Below are positions 1 to 8,373 of a DNA stretch of 64,000 nucleotides, piece after piece. Origin of the DNA: Chryseosolibacter sp036402115 (GTDB lineage: Bacteria > Bacteroidota > Bacteroidia > Cytophagales > Cyclobacteriaceae); NCBI GenBank assembly GCA_036402115.1, contig DASWTM010000027.1, positions 1-64,000 on the forward strand. Reading direction: 5' to 3'. A model generated the notes under the pieces. That model did no database searches. It saw only the letters and a program-made list of their open reading frames with translations, and was not told the DNA's origin. Positions within the stretch are counted from its first letter, which is position 1. Every line of letters starts with the position of its first letter. The translations under genes and the position numbers were made by a program.

Positions 1-483
1 GACTATAAGCGAGTAGCTGATGATTTCAACAAAATTGGTGAACGCGCGAAGCAACACGATTTGAAATTTGCCTACCACAACCACGGATACGGATTTCATG
101 AAATGGAAGGAAAAATTCCGGTAACAATGCTGTTTGAGATGACCGACCCAAACAGTGTCTTTCTTGAATTGGATATTTTCTGGACCGTTGCCGGAGGGGC
201 TGATCCGGTGCAATACCTGGAAAAATACTCGGGTCGTTATCATCTCATGCACCTTAAAGACATGAAGGAGAAAAAAACATTTTCAGGTGACGGAGGGACA
301 CCGCAGCAGTGGATTGAGATGTTTCCATATATGACCACAGCCGGAAGTGGAGTCCTCGATCTGAAGAACATAGTGCAACAGGCGCAGGCTTCGGGGGTGA
401 AGCATTTTTTTGTCGAACAGGATATGGTAGCAAACCCGGAGATTGCGTTGAAAAAAAGCGCAGACTACCTTAAGGGATTGTAG
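1..483 (+). CDS. Sugar phosphate isomerase/epimerase, C-terminal part (cut by window edge)
   Basis: The reading frame is already open at base 1 and ends with TAG at 481-483, so only the last 160 residues are present. The fragment has the YHNH motif and a later HLKD motif that mark the metal-binding strands of the AP-endonuclease-2-like TIM barrel used by xylose isomerase-like sugar isomerases and epimerases. The substrate cannot be read from the sequence. Its place directly upstream of a sugar porter, a cupin isomerase and a ROK kinase suggests that it acts on a sugar released by this locus. Many Bacteroidota homologues carry an export signal; whether this one does is outside the window. The family is clear and the function is not. 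Confidence 0.85.
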   Translation, partial: DYKRVADDFNKIGERAKQHDLKFAYHNHGYGFHEMEGKIPVTMLFEMTDPNSVFLELDIFWTVAGGADPVQYLEKYSGRYHLMHLKDMKEKKTFSGDGGTPQQWIEMFPYMTTAGSGVLDLKNIVQQAQASGVKHFFVEQDMVANPEIALKKSADYLKGL

Positions 484-649
484 TTCTCGTCAGCAGTCGA
501 TGGGAACAGGTTAAGAGAATCACAGTCGCAAAAGGGGATCATCAGCAACCTGCTAAAATTGTCAAACGTTTGTTTGTATCACGTGCTGTCTCAGGTGATA
601 ATTGCTTTTTTTACCGGCTTCAGCGCAAAAAAACATTGTGGAATCGCTG

Positions 650-661
650 CTAAATCGATTT
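650..661. promoter_or_regulatory. Second LacI-like operator copy
   Basis: CTAAATCGATTT contains the perfect palindrome AAATCGATTT (652-661) and resembles the operator at 703-716. The two centres are 53 bp apart, close to five helical turns, and flank the promoter, an arrangement that would suit looping by a dimer-of-dimers repressor. Short AT-rich palindromes also occur by chance. Confidence 0.4.
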
Positions 662-670
662 TCTGATTTA

Positions 671-716
671 TTTGTCGTGTTTATAATTATTCCTTACGTT
701 TGCTAAACCGATTTAG
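671..716 (+). promoter_or_regulatory. Bacteroidota-type promoter with overlapping LacI-like operator
   Basis: TTTG at 671-674 and TACGTTTG at 695-702 are separated by 20 bp, matching the -33/-7 consensus of Bacteroidota sigma-ABfr promoters. The imperfect palindrome CTAAACCGATTTAG follows immediately at 703-716, where transcription should begin, with the central CG typical of LacI-family operators. The start codon of the MFS gene is 30 bp further on. A repressor bound here would block initiation. The LacI gene at 3695 is the obvious candidate, but this is inferred. Confidence 0.65.
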
Positions 717-746
717 TAAGTCATTTTTTCACTTGAACTTTCAACC

Positions 747-1964
747 ATGAGCCACGTCTCTGCCCGATTCACGGAAAATAAATACTTCGTCACGTTTGCG
801 TTTGTAACATCGCTCTTTATGTTGTGGGGAATCGCCATTACGATGGGAGATGTCCTGAACAGGCACTTTCAGAACGTGCTGGGCGTATCCAAAGCGGAAT
901 CAGGTCTGGTTCAGTTTTCGATTTTTGGGGCATATGCTGTGATGGGAATTCCGGCAGGTCTTTTCATGAAGCGTTTTGGATATAAGAATGGCGTCCTGTT
1001 CGGGCTGGCCCTATACGCAGCGGGCGCATTCCTCTTTATCCCATCAGCCGAGGCAGAATCGTTTGGCGCTTTTCGCGCTGCATTGTTCGTGCTAGCCTGC
1101 GGGTTGTGTACGCTCGAAACGGTTGCGCATCCATTTGTGGCTTCGCTGGGAGATCAGCGCACGAGTGATCAGCGCATAAACTTTGCCCAGTCGTTCAATG
1201 GTCTTGGAACCATGATTGGCCCGGCCATTGGTGGTTATTTTATTTTGCGGGTAGGAGGAGGGGAAGGGAATGATCTCACATCCGTAAAAGTGTTGTATAC
1301 AATCATCGGTGTGATAATCCTTGCTGTGGCAGTGTCTTTCGCCTTTGTCAAGGTTCCGGCTTTGCACGCGCATGATGAGAGTACCGATACTGCAGGTTCT
1401 TTACCTAAAAAGAAATTGTTTCAACAGCGCCATTTTGTATGGGCTGCAATAACGCAATTTTTTAACGTGGCAGCGCAGGGAGGAACGTGGGCCTTTTTCA
1501 TTATCTACGGCTCTGAAAAAATTCAGGGACTGTCGGATGAAAGGGCGGCCTATTTCTTCTCATTAAGCATGGCCATGATGATGGTCGGAAGGTTTATCGG
1601 TACATACCTGATGCGGTTCATTGCTCCCAACAAGCTACTGGCAGGGGCAGCACTTATGAATATTCTCATGTGCATTATTATTGCACAAGACTGGGGCTGG
1701 CCTTCATTTATTGCGTTGATCATGCTCAATTTCTTCTTTAGCATCATGTTCCCAACCATCTTCAGCCTTGGGTTAAAAAATCTCGGTGCTCAAACGCAAC
1801 AAGCTTCGTCTTACATCGTGATGGGGGTTGCCGGTGGAGCGGTATTCCCACCGCTGATGGGCCTGATCGCAGACAAGGATGTAGCTACGGCCTATTACCT
1901 TCCGATCATCTGCTACATCGTCATCTTTTTGTTTGGATATAAATTTTACAAAACATCGCGTTGA
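747..1964 (+). CDS. MFS sugar:H+ symporter, FHS (FucP/GluP) family
   Basis: This 405-residue protein has about twelve hydrophobic segments and the layout of the fucose/glucose/galactose:H+ symporter branch of the major facilitator superfamily. An N-terminal segment is rich in aromatic residues and is followed by a GIPAG-MKRFGYK loop between helices 2 and 3. It would sit in the inner membrane and import a monosaccharide released in the periplasm. Given the mannosidases downstream and the isomerase/kinase genes that follow, D-mannose is the most likely substrate; fucose, glucose or galactose cannot be excluded from sequence alone. The gene starts at the ATG 30 bp after the operator-covered promoter, and the next gene begins 2 bp after its stop, so the two are co-transcribed. 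Confidence 0.88.
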   Translation: MSHVSARFTENKYFVTFAFVTSLFMLWGIAITMGDVLNRHFQNVLGVSKAESGLVQFSIFGAYAVMGIPAGLFMKRFGYKNGVLFGLALYAAGAFLFIPSAEAESFGAFRAALFVLACGLCTLETVAHPFVASLGDQRTSDQRINFAQSFNGLGTMIGPAIGGYFILRVGGGEGNDLTSVKVLYTIIGVIILAVAVSFAFVKVPALHAHDESTDTAGSLPKKKLFQQRHFVWAAITQFFNVAAQGGTWAFFIIYGSEKIQGLSDERAAYFFSLSMAMMMVGRFIGTYLMRFIAPNKLLAGAALMNILMCIIIAQDWGWPSFIALIMLNFFFSIMFPTIFSLGLKNLGAQTQQASSYIVMGVAGGAVFPPLMGLIADKDVATAYYLPIICYIVIFLFGYKFYKTSR

Positions 1965-1966
1965 AA

Positions 1967-2458
1967 ATGATTTCGAAAGCAGAAATATTTGATGATGTAA
2001 GGGCGCTGATTCATCAGCACAAACTCACGGTTCATCGCGAGGATCAGACCAGACCGTGGGGTGGATTTTTTGTGCTCGAAGAGAATGAGGTCGAAAAATT
2101 CCTTCACACCTTTTTTAAAGATATGGACCCGGCAAAAGTAGCGGGCCTTAAACTCAGTCCTAAGATTTTATTAGTTGCTCCTCATGCCCGGCTATCATGG
2201 CAGTATCATCACCGGAGGGCGGAAGTCTGGAGTGTAGTGAAAGGACCGGTACGCGTAGGAATAAGTGATACGGATGAAGAGAATGAACTCGTAGATCTTG
2301 ATGCAGGCAATTCGATTTCATTGAAGCAAGGTCAGCGTCACCGACTGATCGGCCTGGACGCGTGGGGCATTGTGGCTGAAATATGGCAACACACAAACCC
2401 CGCGCTGCCTTCTGATGAAGAAGATATTGTTCGGGTGCAGGATGATTTTAATCGATAG
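1967..2458 (+). CDS. Cupin sugar isomerase (D-lyxose/mannose isomerase or phosphomannose isomerase type)
   Basis: A single-domain cupin of 163 residues. RPWGGFF near residue 30 and the metal-site strand SWQYHHRRAEVW are shared with class I phosphomannose isomerases and with D-lyxose/D-mannose ketol-isomerases; histidines and a glutamate of that strand bind the metal. It is far shorter than full-length ManA, so it is the small stand-alone cupin type. With the neighbouring porter and ROK kinase it would convert mannose to fructose, or mannose 6-phosphate to fructose 6-phosphate, in the cytoplasm. A TTG in frame at 1961 overlaps the previous stop, but the ATG at 1967 gives a normal 2-bp gap and was preferred. 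Family confident; exact substrate inferred from context. Confidence 0.8.
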   Translation: MISKAEIFDDVRALIHQHKLTVHREDQTRPWGGFFVLEENEVEKFLHTFFKDMDPAKVAGLKLSPKILLVAPHARLSWQYHHRRAEVWSVVKGPVRVGISDTDEENELVDLDAGNSISLKQGQRHRLIGLDAWGIVAEIWQHTNPALPSDEEDIVRVQDDFNR

Positions 2459-2502
2459 GCATTCCTCATGAATGGTTTTGATTTATGACAACGAAGTGAT
2501 GT

Positions 2503-3618
2503 ATGAAAATCTGGAATGACGAGCGCATTGTAATGACACTCGATGCAGGCGGAACAAACTTTGTTTTTTCCGCAGTGCAAGGCGGTAAGGAAATAGTCTC
2601 ACCCATCACATTCGCAGCCAATGCCCACGATCTTCAGCTATGCCTGAAAACGATGATCAAGGGTTTTGAAAGCATCAGGCAACAACTTCATGCTGATCCT
2701 GTTGCAATCAGTTTTGCATTTCCGGGGCCGGCAGATTACAAGGCCGGCATCATTGGAAAGCTGCCGAATCTACCCGCTTTTACTGGCGAGGGTGTGGCGA
2801 TGGGTCCCATGCTCGAAGACTATTTCGGCCTTCCCACGTTTATCAATAATGATGGGAATCTTTTTGCCTATGGAGAAGCACTAGCCGGCACGTTGCCGAT
2901 GGTTAATCGGATGCTGGCGGAGCGAAACGTTCAAAAACAATACTCGAATCTCCTTGGCGTCACACTCGGCACCGGGTTCGGTGCAGGATTCGTAGTGAAT
3001 AACGAGCTGTGTGATGGCGATAACTCGGCTGGTGGTGAGATATGGCTTACACGGAATTTTCGAAATCTGACAATGATGTCAGAGGGGCACGTCAGTATCC
3101 GGGCAGTTCAAAAAAACTTTGCAGCCCTCGCTGGGTTAACTACGCATGATCTTTCTCCGCAAGACATTTATGAGATAGCGATGGGTTTGCGTCCTGGCAA
3201 TCAACATGCAGCCAAGCAGGTCTTCCACGAAATGGCGGAAGTTGTCGCGGAGTCCCTGTGTCATGCCATCACAATGATTGATGGTATCATCGTTATTGGT
3301 GGGGGGATGGCCGGAGCGTATCCATTAATCGTCCCGAAGATCATCGAACATATGAATGGAACCATCTGCAACCTTGATGGAGTCAAATTGCAGCGTCTTG
3401 TCAGCGAGGTGTACGATCTTGAGGATGAGACGTCACGCGAAAAGTTTCTTACCTATCAGAGTATCGAAATTTCAGTGCCCTTCTCCGACCGGAAAATTCC
3501 ATATATAAAGGAGAAGCGGATTGGAATATGTCGATCAAAGTTGGGAACAAGTCGGGCAATTTCGCTCGGTGCCTATGCCATCGCCCTGCAAAAACTCAAA
3601 GCAGGCTCACTTGTCTAA
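2503..3618 (+). CDS. ROK-family sugar kinase
   Basis: This 371-residue protein starts with the phosphate-1 motif DAGGTN (about residues 15-20), has the sugar-site motif INNDGN near residue 110 and a glycine-rich GTGFGAG segment near residue 156, all typical of ROK kinases. It lacks the C-x-C-G-x2-G-C zinc cluster of standard ROK glucokinases, having only SAGGEIW at that place, so it belongs to a divergent branch with an extra C-terminal stretch of about 60 residues. It should phosphorylate the sugar delivered by the porter: fructose if the cupin acts on free mannose, mannose if the cupin acts on the phosphate. It lies 44 bp after the cupin gene and 76 bp before the LacI gene, all on one strand. 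Confidence 0.85.
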   Translation: MKIWNDERIVMTLDAGGTNFVFSAVQGGKEIVSPITFAANAHDLQLCLKTMIKGFESIRQQLHADPVAISFAFPGPADYKAGIIGKLPNLPAFTGEGVAMGPMLEDYFGLPTFINNDGNLFAYGEALAGTLPMVNRMLAERNVQKQYSNLLGVTLGTGFGAGFVVNNELCDGDNSAGGEIWLTRNFRNLTMMSEGHVSIRAVQKNFAALAGLTTHDLSPQDIYEIAMGLRPGNQHAAKQVFHEMAEVVAESLCHAITMIDGIIVIGGGMAGAYPLIVPKIIEHMNGTICNLDGVKLQRLVSEVYDLEDETSREKFLTYQSIEISVPFSDRKIPYIKEKRIGICRSKLGTSRAISLGAYAIALQKLKAGSLV

Positions 3619-3694
3619 GCAACATCGCTGTAGGGAGACAACGCGACTGTGTTTTTATTGAACGATTCGATATTTTTGATACTGTCGCAAGAAA

Positions 3695-4720
3695 ATGCAA
3701 ACGCGAAAACCTTCCATTAACGACCTGGCCAGGAAACTAAATATTTCTAAAACTACCGTTTCGTTCATTCTTAATGGAAAGGCAAAAGAGAAACGAATCA
3801 GTGATGCGCTTGTTTTGAAGGTGAACCGGGAGGCGGCAAAACTCGGTTATCAGCCGAACCAATTTGCTAAGAGTTTGCGAACTGGAAAAACGAATATCAT
3901 CGGATTGATGGTGGAGGATATTTCGAATCCGTTTTATGCGAGTATCGCCAAGATCATCGAGGATAAAGTTTACCAGAACGGATATAAAATCATTTACTGC
4001 AGCACGGAGAATGACACGAACCGCGCGCGGGAATTCCTGAAAATGTTTTCCACACTCGGTGTTGATGGTTGTATCATCGCCCCGACCCTGGGAATGGAAT
4101 CCGATATCAATGACATGATTGCGCGAGGAAAAAACATAGTCCTCTTTGATAAGACTTTCAGCAGTAAACTCGCAGATACCGTCATCATCAACAATCGGCA
4201 GAGCATGTACAAAGCGGTCGAGCACCTTATCAAGCGCGGCTTCAGAAAGATCGCGCTTGTGGCGATGGCGTTAGATAAGCCTGAAAAAGAGGAGCGTATT
4301 CTTGGCTATCGCGAAGCAATGGCTGACCACAAGCTGATTCAACATGTTCATGCCCTTCCATTTAAAGTTCACTATCCGGACTATGTAACCGATATCGAAA
4401 AATTCCTGAAAAAGAATAAAAATCTCGATGCGATTGTATTTGGTACAAACTACCTGGGCGTTGCAGGCCTTGAAGCAATCAATAACATAAAATTATCCAT
4501 TCCCACGGACCTAGCGGTCCTGTCCTTTGACGATCACGACCTTTTCAGGATTCACAAGCCAACAATTTCAGTGATTGCTCAACCTATTGACCAAATCGCC
4601 CAGACTGTCATTGACACCCTTTTGTCTAAACTCCAAGATAAAAAAATTCGAAAGCGGTCCGGCAAGGTGTTTACGTTGCCCGGAAACTTGATTGTTCGGG
4701 ATTCCACTGAGAAACAATAA
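3695..4720 (+). CDS. LacI-family transcriptional regulator
   Basis: A 341-residue LacI/GalR repressor. The N-terminal helix-turn-helix contains INDLARKLNISKTTVSFILNG with the following hinge helix (about residues 8-60), and the rest is a periplasmic-binding-protein-like effector domain beginning at TNIIGLMVEDISNPFY. It is the only one-component cytoplasmic repressor in the locus and is placed at the end of the sugar-catabolism genes, so it should sense mannose or an early catabolite and bind the operator-like palindromes at 650-716 and 4934-4967. TATTTTTG at 3671-3678 could be a -7 element giving it a separate promoter. The assignment to the family is certain; the operators are a prediction. 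Confidence 0.93.
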   Translation: MQTRKPSINDLARKLNISKTTVSFILNGKAKEKRISDALVLKVNREAAKLGYQPNQFAKSLRTGKTNIIGLMVEDISNPFYASIAKIIEDKVYQNGYKIIYCSTENDTNRAREFLKMFSTLGVDGCIIAPTLGMESDINDMIARGKNIVLFDKTFSSKLADTVIINNRQSMYKAVEHLIKRGFRKIALVAMALDKPEKEERILGYREAMADHKLIQHVHALPFKVHYPDYVTDIEKFLKKNKNLDAIVFGTNYLGVAGLEAINNIKLSIPTDLAVLSFDDHDLFRIHKPTISVIAQPIDQIAQTVIDTLLSKLQDKKIRKRSGKVFTLPGNLIVRDSTEKQ

Positions 4721-5078
4721 GGCCGGAGTGTTTCTTACTATGTAAACAGGCATCTTTTTAGCCACGTTGCCCGACATGGCTTCATTTTGTTCTGGCCCGC
4801 GTATCGCACAGCTACCATTGTTAATTTTTTTTGCTTCCGGTCATCCCATCTTAAAACCGCTCATTCTTCTGCGTCCATTACAACGGTCGTGCCTCCGCTC
4901 TGAGATTCGGAGATTAATACTTTTTTCGCGCTATTAACCCGGTTTTAACCCGGTTTTTTAACCAGGTGACGTTAACGTTTGCGTTCGGAATGCAATCGAT
5001 AGATCATTTTCCCTCCAATCGAAAATGAAGCAACTATCGGGCAGACCGGATGTGAAACCTTAACCAATCACTTTACCC
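4721..5078 (+). promoter_or_regulatory. Regulatory gap before the outer-membrane genes, with repeated operator-like sites
   Basis: No gene is seen here. TTAACCCGGTTTT occurs at 4934-4946 and again at 4945-4957, 11 bp or one helical turn apart. A third, variant copy, TTAACCAGGT, begins at 4958. Each contains the near-palindrome AACCCGGTT and resembles the operator of the porter promoter. TTAACGTTTG at 4972-4981 is a possible but imperfect -7 element, so the repeats would cover the -33 region of the promoter for the gene at 5079. The assignment of the promoter is tentative; the repeats themselves are plain in the sequence. Confidence 0.5.
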
Positions 5079-6893
5079 ATGATGAATCGAATTTTACGAA
5101 CCTTAAACTGCCTCATGTTCCTTGGGGTAATGTTTCTGACGGTAGTTTCCTGCGACAACGAGGACGAACCGGTTCAAAACAAGTTAGGAACGATTAGCGG
5201 AACCGTGACAGATGCAATGGGTCAGCCCGTGCCCGAGGTAACCGTTGTTGTATCGGGCGTTGATGAAGAAGATGTTTCGGTAACGACTGGCTCGGATGGA
5301 AAATTCATGGCCGAGGATGTATCGATGAAACTCCATGCTGTTACCTTTTCCAAATCGGGATGGCTGACGGTTAGTAAGTCCGTTGATTTCGGTGACTTTG
5401 ACGACCAGCGCGTTGCCATTGTAGATGTATCGTTGATCAACGCTTCGGCTAAGATCATGGGTACGATCACTGATGCTAAGAACGCAGGAGCTCCACTTGC
5501 GGATGTAACCGTAACGGTAGGCGTGGCTGGAACTGTGCAGAGTGCCGCTGATGGTACCTATGCTATTCAAAACCTAATCGCTGATAATTACACCGTCACT
5601 TTCACAAAACCGAATTATGTATCGATTACAAGACCGGTAACGACAGCAGACTTCGTGAATGGTGTGGTCACGCTGAATGTGACCATGGGAAGCCAGGAAG
5701 TCCTTCGCGGGTTGACTGCAATAGACCTCGCTTCTGCGGAAAAATGGTACTACAACGAATACCGTGGTGGTCGCAACGCTGATGCCTACCCGCATTGGGA
5801 CTGGGCTTGTGATTACATGGCAACCTTGAATTTCGTTGGTGCCTGGGAGGAACAAAATGAAGGTACGACACTTCAGATCCGCAACAGCGAAGACCAACGA
5901 TCCAACCCAGCTGACCTTAATGTATTCGATTCATTCGTATACGGGAGCAAGCTCATCACAGCCGATAACAAGATCATGTCAGTTCGACTTCGCACGCACA
6001 ATGCCGATGCTGCAAGCCCTGCTCACTTTGGCGTTCAGGTGGTAGACTTGTCCGCTCCGGAAGCAAAGGCCGTGAAAATAGGCGACAATAAGACGTACGG
6101 CTCAGGTGACTACACGGATTTTGAATTTGATCTGAGTGCATACGTTGGTAAAGAAGTAGTAATTGCTATCGGTATTTATCGTCAGGCGACTGGTGATTAT
6201 TGGAAACAACTTGTGCTCCGTGCAATTCGCTTTGCGGATAGAAAAGTTGTTAACTGGGATTGGTTGCCGGGAACTGAAGTCGTTGCAGGATGGAAGCTTA
6301 CGCACGAGACCGTTCGTTCAACGATGCCGCACACGAAGAAATCGTTTACCGGGATCAGTCCGGTCTCTGCCAATCGCGATAACTACATCGATGCCTACCG
6401 TTCATGGCGTGACGTTAGCCACGTTGGAGCCGAATGGTCATTTGTTCCGCTGAAGAAGGATCCGGAAGTGACGCCTTCGGAAGGATACATTATCAAGACG
6501 CGTGGCACACCGGAGGTTAGTACGACAGTCCCTGAGGCTTACCTGTATGCAAAATTCGCCATCGCGGCTGGAAGCAATCAGCTCACCTTCAAGACACGGA
6601 ACTTCGGAGGCAATTTTACCTATTTCAAAATTACAGCTATCGAAGACAATGGGACGGTGACGCACGTTGAACCGCAGTCGAATACAGCGCAGGAAGCGAG
6701 TGCAGCAGCAGACGGTGTTTGGAAATTCAAGCATGAGGATGGGGGCGCAGGAAATCCGGAAGGCTACGCATCCTTCATCTATGACCTTTCGCCATTTAAC
6801 GGAAAGAATGTAACACTCGCCATCGGTGTATACAACGTAGAAGCAAACACCGGTGAGAACAAGCTTGTGTTCCACACCATCGAATTAAAGTAA
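5079..6893 (+). CDS. Surface lipoprotein with two carboxypeptidase-regulatory-like domains
   Basis: A 604-residue lipoprotein: the signal peptide ends in TVVSC with the lipidated cysteine at residue 25, and acidic residues (DNEDE) directly after it resemble a surface-export signal. Residues about 38-118 and 126-203 are two CarboxypepD_reg-like beta-sandwiches, each starting GTI(S/T)GT(V/I)TDA. The remaining 400 residues hold two related beta-rich halves that share patterns such as D(L/Y)S-G-K-V-(T/V)-(L/I)-A-I-G and were not assigned to a family. It has no visible catalytic motif. Position just before a GH76 gene and susC suggests a glycan-binding surface protein of the mannan locus. It is the first gene after the operator-bearing gap. 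Confidence 0.72.
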   Translation: MMNRILRTLNCLMFLGVMFLTVVSCDNEDEPVQNKLGTISGTVTDAMGQPVPEVTVVVSGVDEEDVSVTTGSDGKFMAEDVSMKLHAVTFSKSGWLTVSKSVDFGDFDDQRVAIVDVSLINASAKIMGTITDAKNAGAPLADVTVTVGVAGTVQSAADGTYAIQNLIADNYTVTFTKPNYVSITRPVTTADFVNGVVTLNVTMGSQEVLRGLTAIDLASAEKWYYNEYRGGRNADAYPHWDWACDYMATLNFVGAWEEQNEGTTLQIRNSEDQRSNPADLNVFDSFVYGSKLITADNKIMSVRLRTHNADAASPAHFGVQVVDLSAPEAKAVKIGDNKTYGSGDYTDFEFDLSAYVGKEVVIAIGIYRQATGDYWKQLVLRAIRFADRKVVNWDWLPGTEVVAGWKLTHETVRSTMPHTKKSFTGISPVSANRDNYIDAYRSWRDVSHVGAEWSFVPLKKDPEVTPSEGYIIKTRGTPEVSTTVPEAYLYAKFAIAAGSNQLTFKTRNFGGNFTYFKITAIEDNGTVTHVEPQSNTAQEASAAADGVWKFKHEDGGAGNPEGYASFIYDLSPFNGKNVTLAIGVYNVEANTGENKLVFHTIELK

Positions 6894-6897
6894 GAGA

Positions 6898-8355
6898 ATG
6901 AATTATTCAATGAATGTATTTCGAGATATGATAACTGCCTGCAGCCTTGGTTTGCTGATGTTTGTGGCTGCTTGTAGCGATCCAGCCTCTGATCCGGCTC
7001 CGGAGCCTCAAGAAGAAGTTAATGTTTCCGAACAGAATCTTCTGCGCGCGATGGAGCTTACTGACAATGCCATCACCGCTCACTTCACCGGTGACGGGAT
7101 GGCCATGGCCAGATTTTACAACCCGTATACGGAAGTACGCTCTGAAGAAAAGGGAAGCGTATGGATGTATACCAGCGCCATCGAAGCGGTGAACGCCATA
7201 CTGCATGCATTGCAGGCACAAAAGGAGCACGGTAGCGTTTCGCTTTATAACGAGCATTTCAACAAGTACTCCGAGTTGCTACAGCGCTTGTATGATAACA
7301 CTGACTACTACCTCGGCACTTTCCAACTGGTGTCCTACACGCAGACACGCGAATGGTCAGTGTATGGGGTAAACCGTGGGGGCTCGAAGGGATCTGCGAA
7401 AGTTGAGGGAATCGAGAATGTGTATGATGATCAGATGTGGCTCATTCGTGAACTTCTCGAATCTTACAAGCTCACCGGTAACACTACATTTCTTCAAAAG
7501 GCTGAATACCTGACGGACTACGTTCTTGATGGATGGGATGCAACGCGCAATACCAATGGTACAGAGCGAGGAGGTATTCCATGGGGCCCCGGTTATGTAA
7601 CGAAGCATGCTTGCAGCAACGGGCCAATGGTCAGTCCGTTGGTTTGGCTTCACGAGATTTACAAGGGTAAGTCGGATGAAGTGACATATCGCTTCATTGA
7701 TCCGACAGACAAGCAAACTCGTGTCGCAACGCAAATGAATAAAAGCGACTATTACCTCGACTTTGCTAAGAAGGTCTACGCATGGCAAAAAGATCAATTG
7801 CTTCGCGCAGATGGTGTCTACGATGATATGCGCGGTGGCTGTTCTCCGGGAAGTCCGCAAACAGAAACCGTCAACGGCACGGTGTACAGAGTGGGTGGCA
7901 ATTGCCAGGACCGCGTTGGTCCCGCAATCAGCTATAACAGCGGCAGCATGCTTTCGGGCGGAGCCGACCTGTACCGCGCCACGGGTGACAATGTGTATCT
8001 CGAAGACGCGAAAAAATTATCGGATGCGAGCTTCCAGTATTTCGCCAAGCTTGGACAGACAAAGCCTGAATACTATACATACGACATCAGCGGTTTCAGA
8101 AACTGGTTTAACGGTGTGTTGATGCGTGGTTATGTTGATGTCTATCCGGCTTACGGATCGGTTGACAAATACATCGGGTCATTCCAGAAGAATCTAGATT
8201 ATGGTTATGACAACTTCCTCTACAAAGGTTTTCTTCCGACAAACCTGTTGGTAGGATGGAGCCGTGACAATGGAAAAAACAACACAGAAGGTATGTTCAC
8301 GTTTGCGTTTGCAGCGGAGTATGCCGTGTTGTCGCGATATGAAGTTGAAAAATAA
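6898..8355 (+). CDS. GH76 endo-alpha-1,6-mannanase lipoprotein
   Basis: A 485-residue lipoprotein (lipidated Cys at residue 26) with an (alpha/alpha)6 barrel of glycoside hydrolase family 76. The adjacent catalytic aspartates of the family correspond to D177 and D178 in VYDDQMW. Further family patterns are GGIPWG and NGPMVSPLVWLHEIY. GH76 enzymes cut the alpha-1,6-mannan backbone internally, here presumably at the cell surface next to the SusCD pair. It starts 4 bp after the preceding gene and ends 18 bp before susC, so it belongs to that operon. Family assignment is from motif recognition without alignment; an alternative would be another (alpha/alpha)6 family such as GH88/105, but the DD pair favours GH76. 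Confidence 0.82.
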   Translation: MNYSMNVFRDMITACSLGLLMFVAACSDPASDPAPEPQEEVNVSEQNLLRAMELTDNAITAHFTGDGMAMARFYNPYTEVRSEEKGSVWMYTSAIEAVNAILHALQAQKEHGSVSLYNEHFNKYSELLQRLYDNTDYYLGTFQLVSYTQTREWSVYGVNRGGSKGSAKVEGIENVYDDQMWLIRELLESYKLTGNTTFLQKAEYLTDYVLDGWDATRNTNGTERGGIPWGPGYVTKHACSNGPMVSPLVWLHEIYKGKSDEVTYRFIDPTDKQTRVATQMNKSDYYLDFAKKVYAWQKDQLLRADGVYDDMRGGCSPGSPQTETVNGTVYRVGGNCQDRVGPAISYNSGSMLSGGADLYRATGDNVYLEDAKKLSDASFQYFAKLGQTKPEYYTYDISGFRNWFNGVLMRGYVDVYPAYGSVDKYIGSFQKNLDYGYDNFLYKGFLPTNLLVGWSRDNGKNNTEGMFTFAFAAEYAVLSRYEVEK

Positions 8356-8373
8356 AAACAAAGTCATTTAAGT

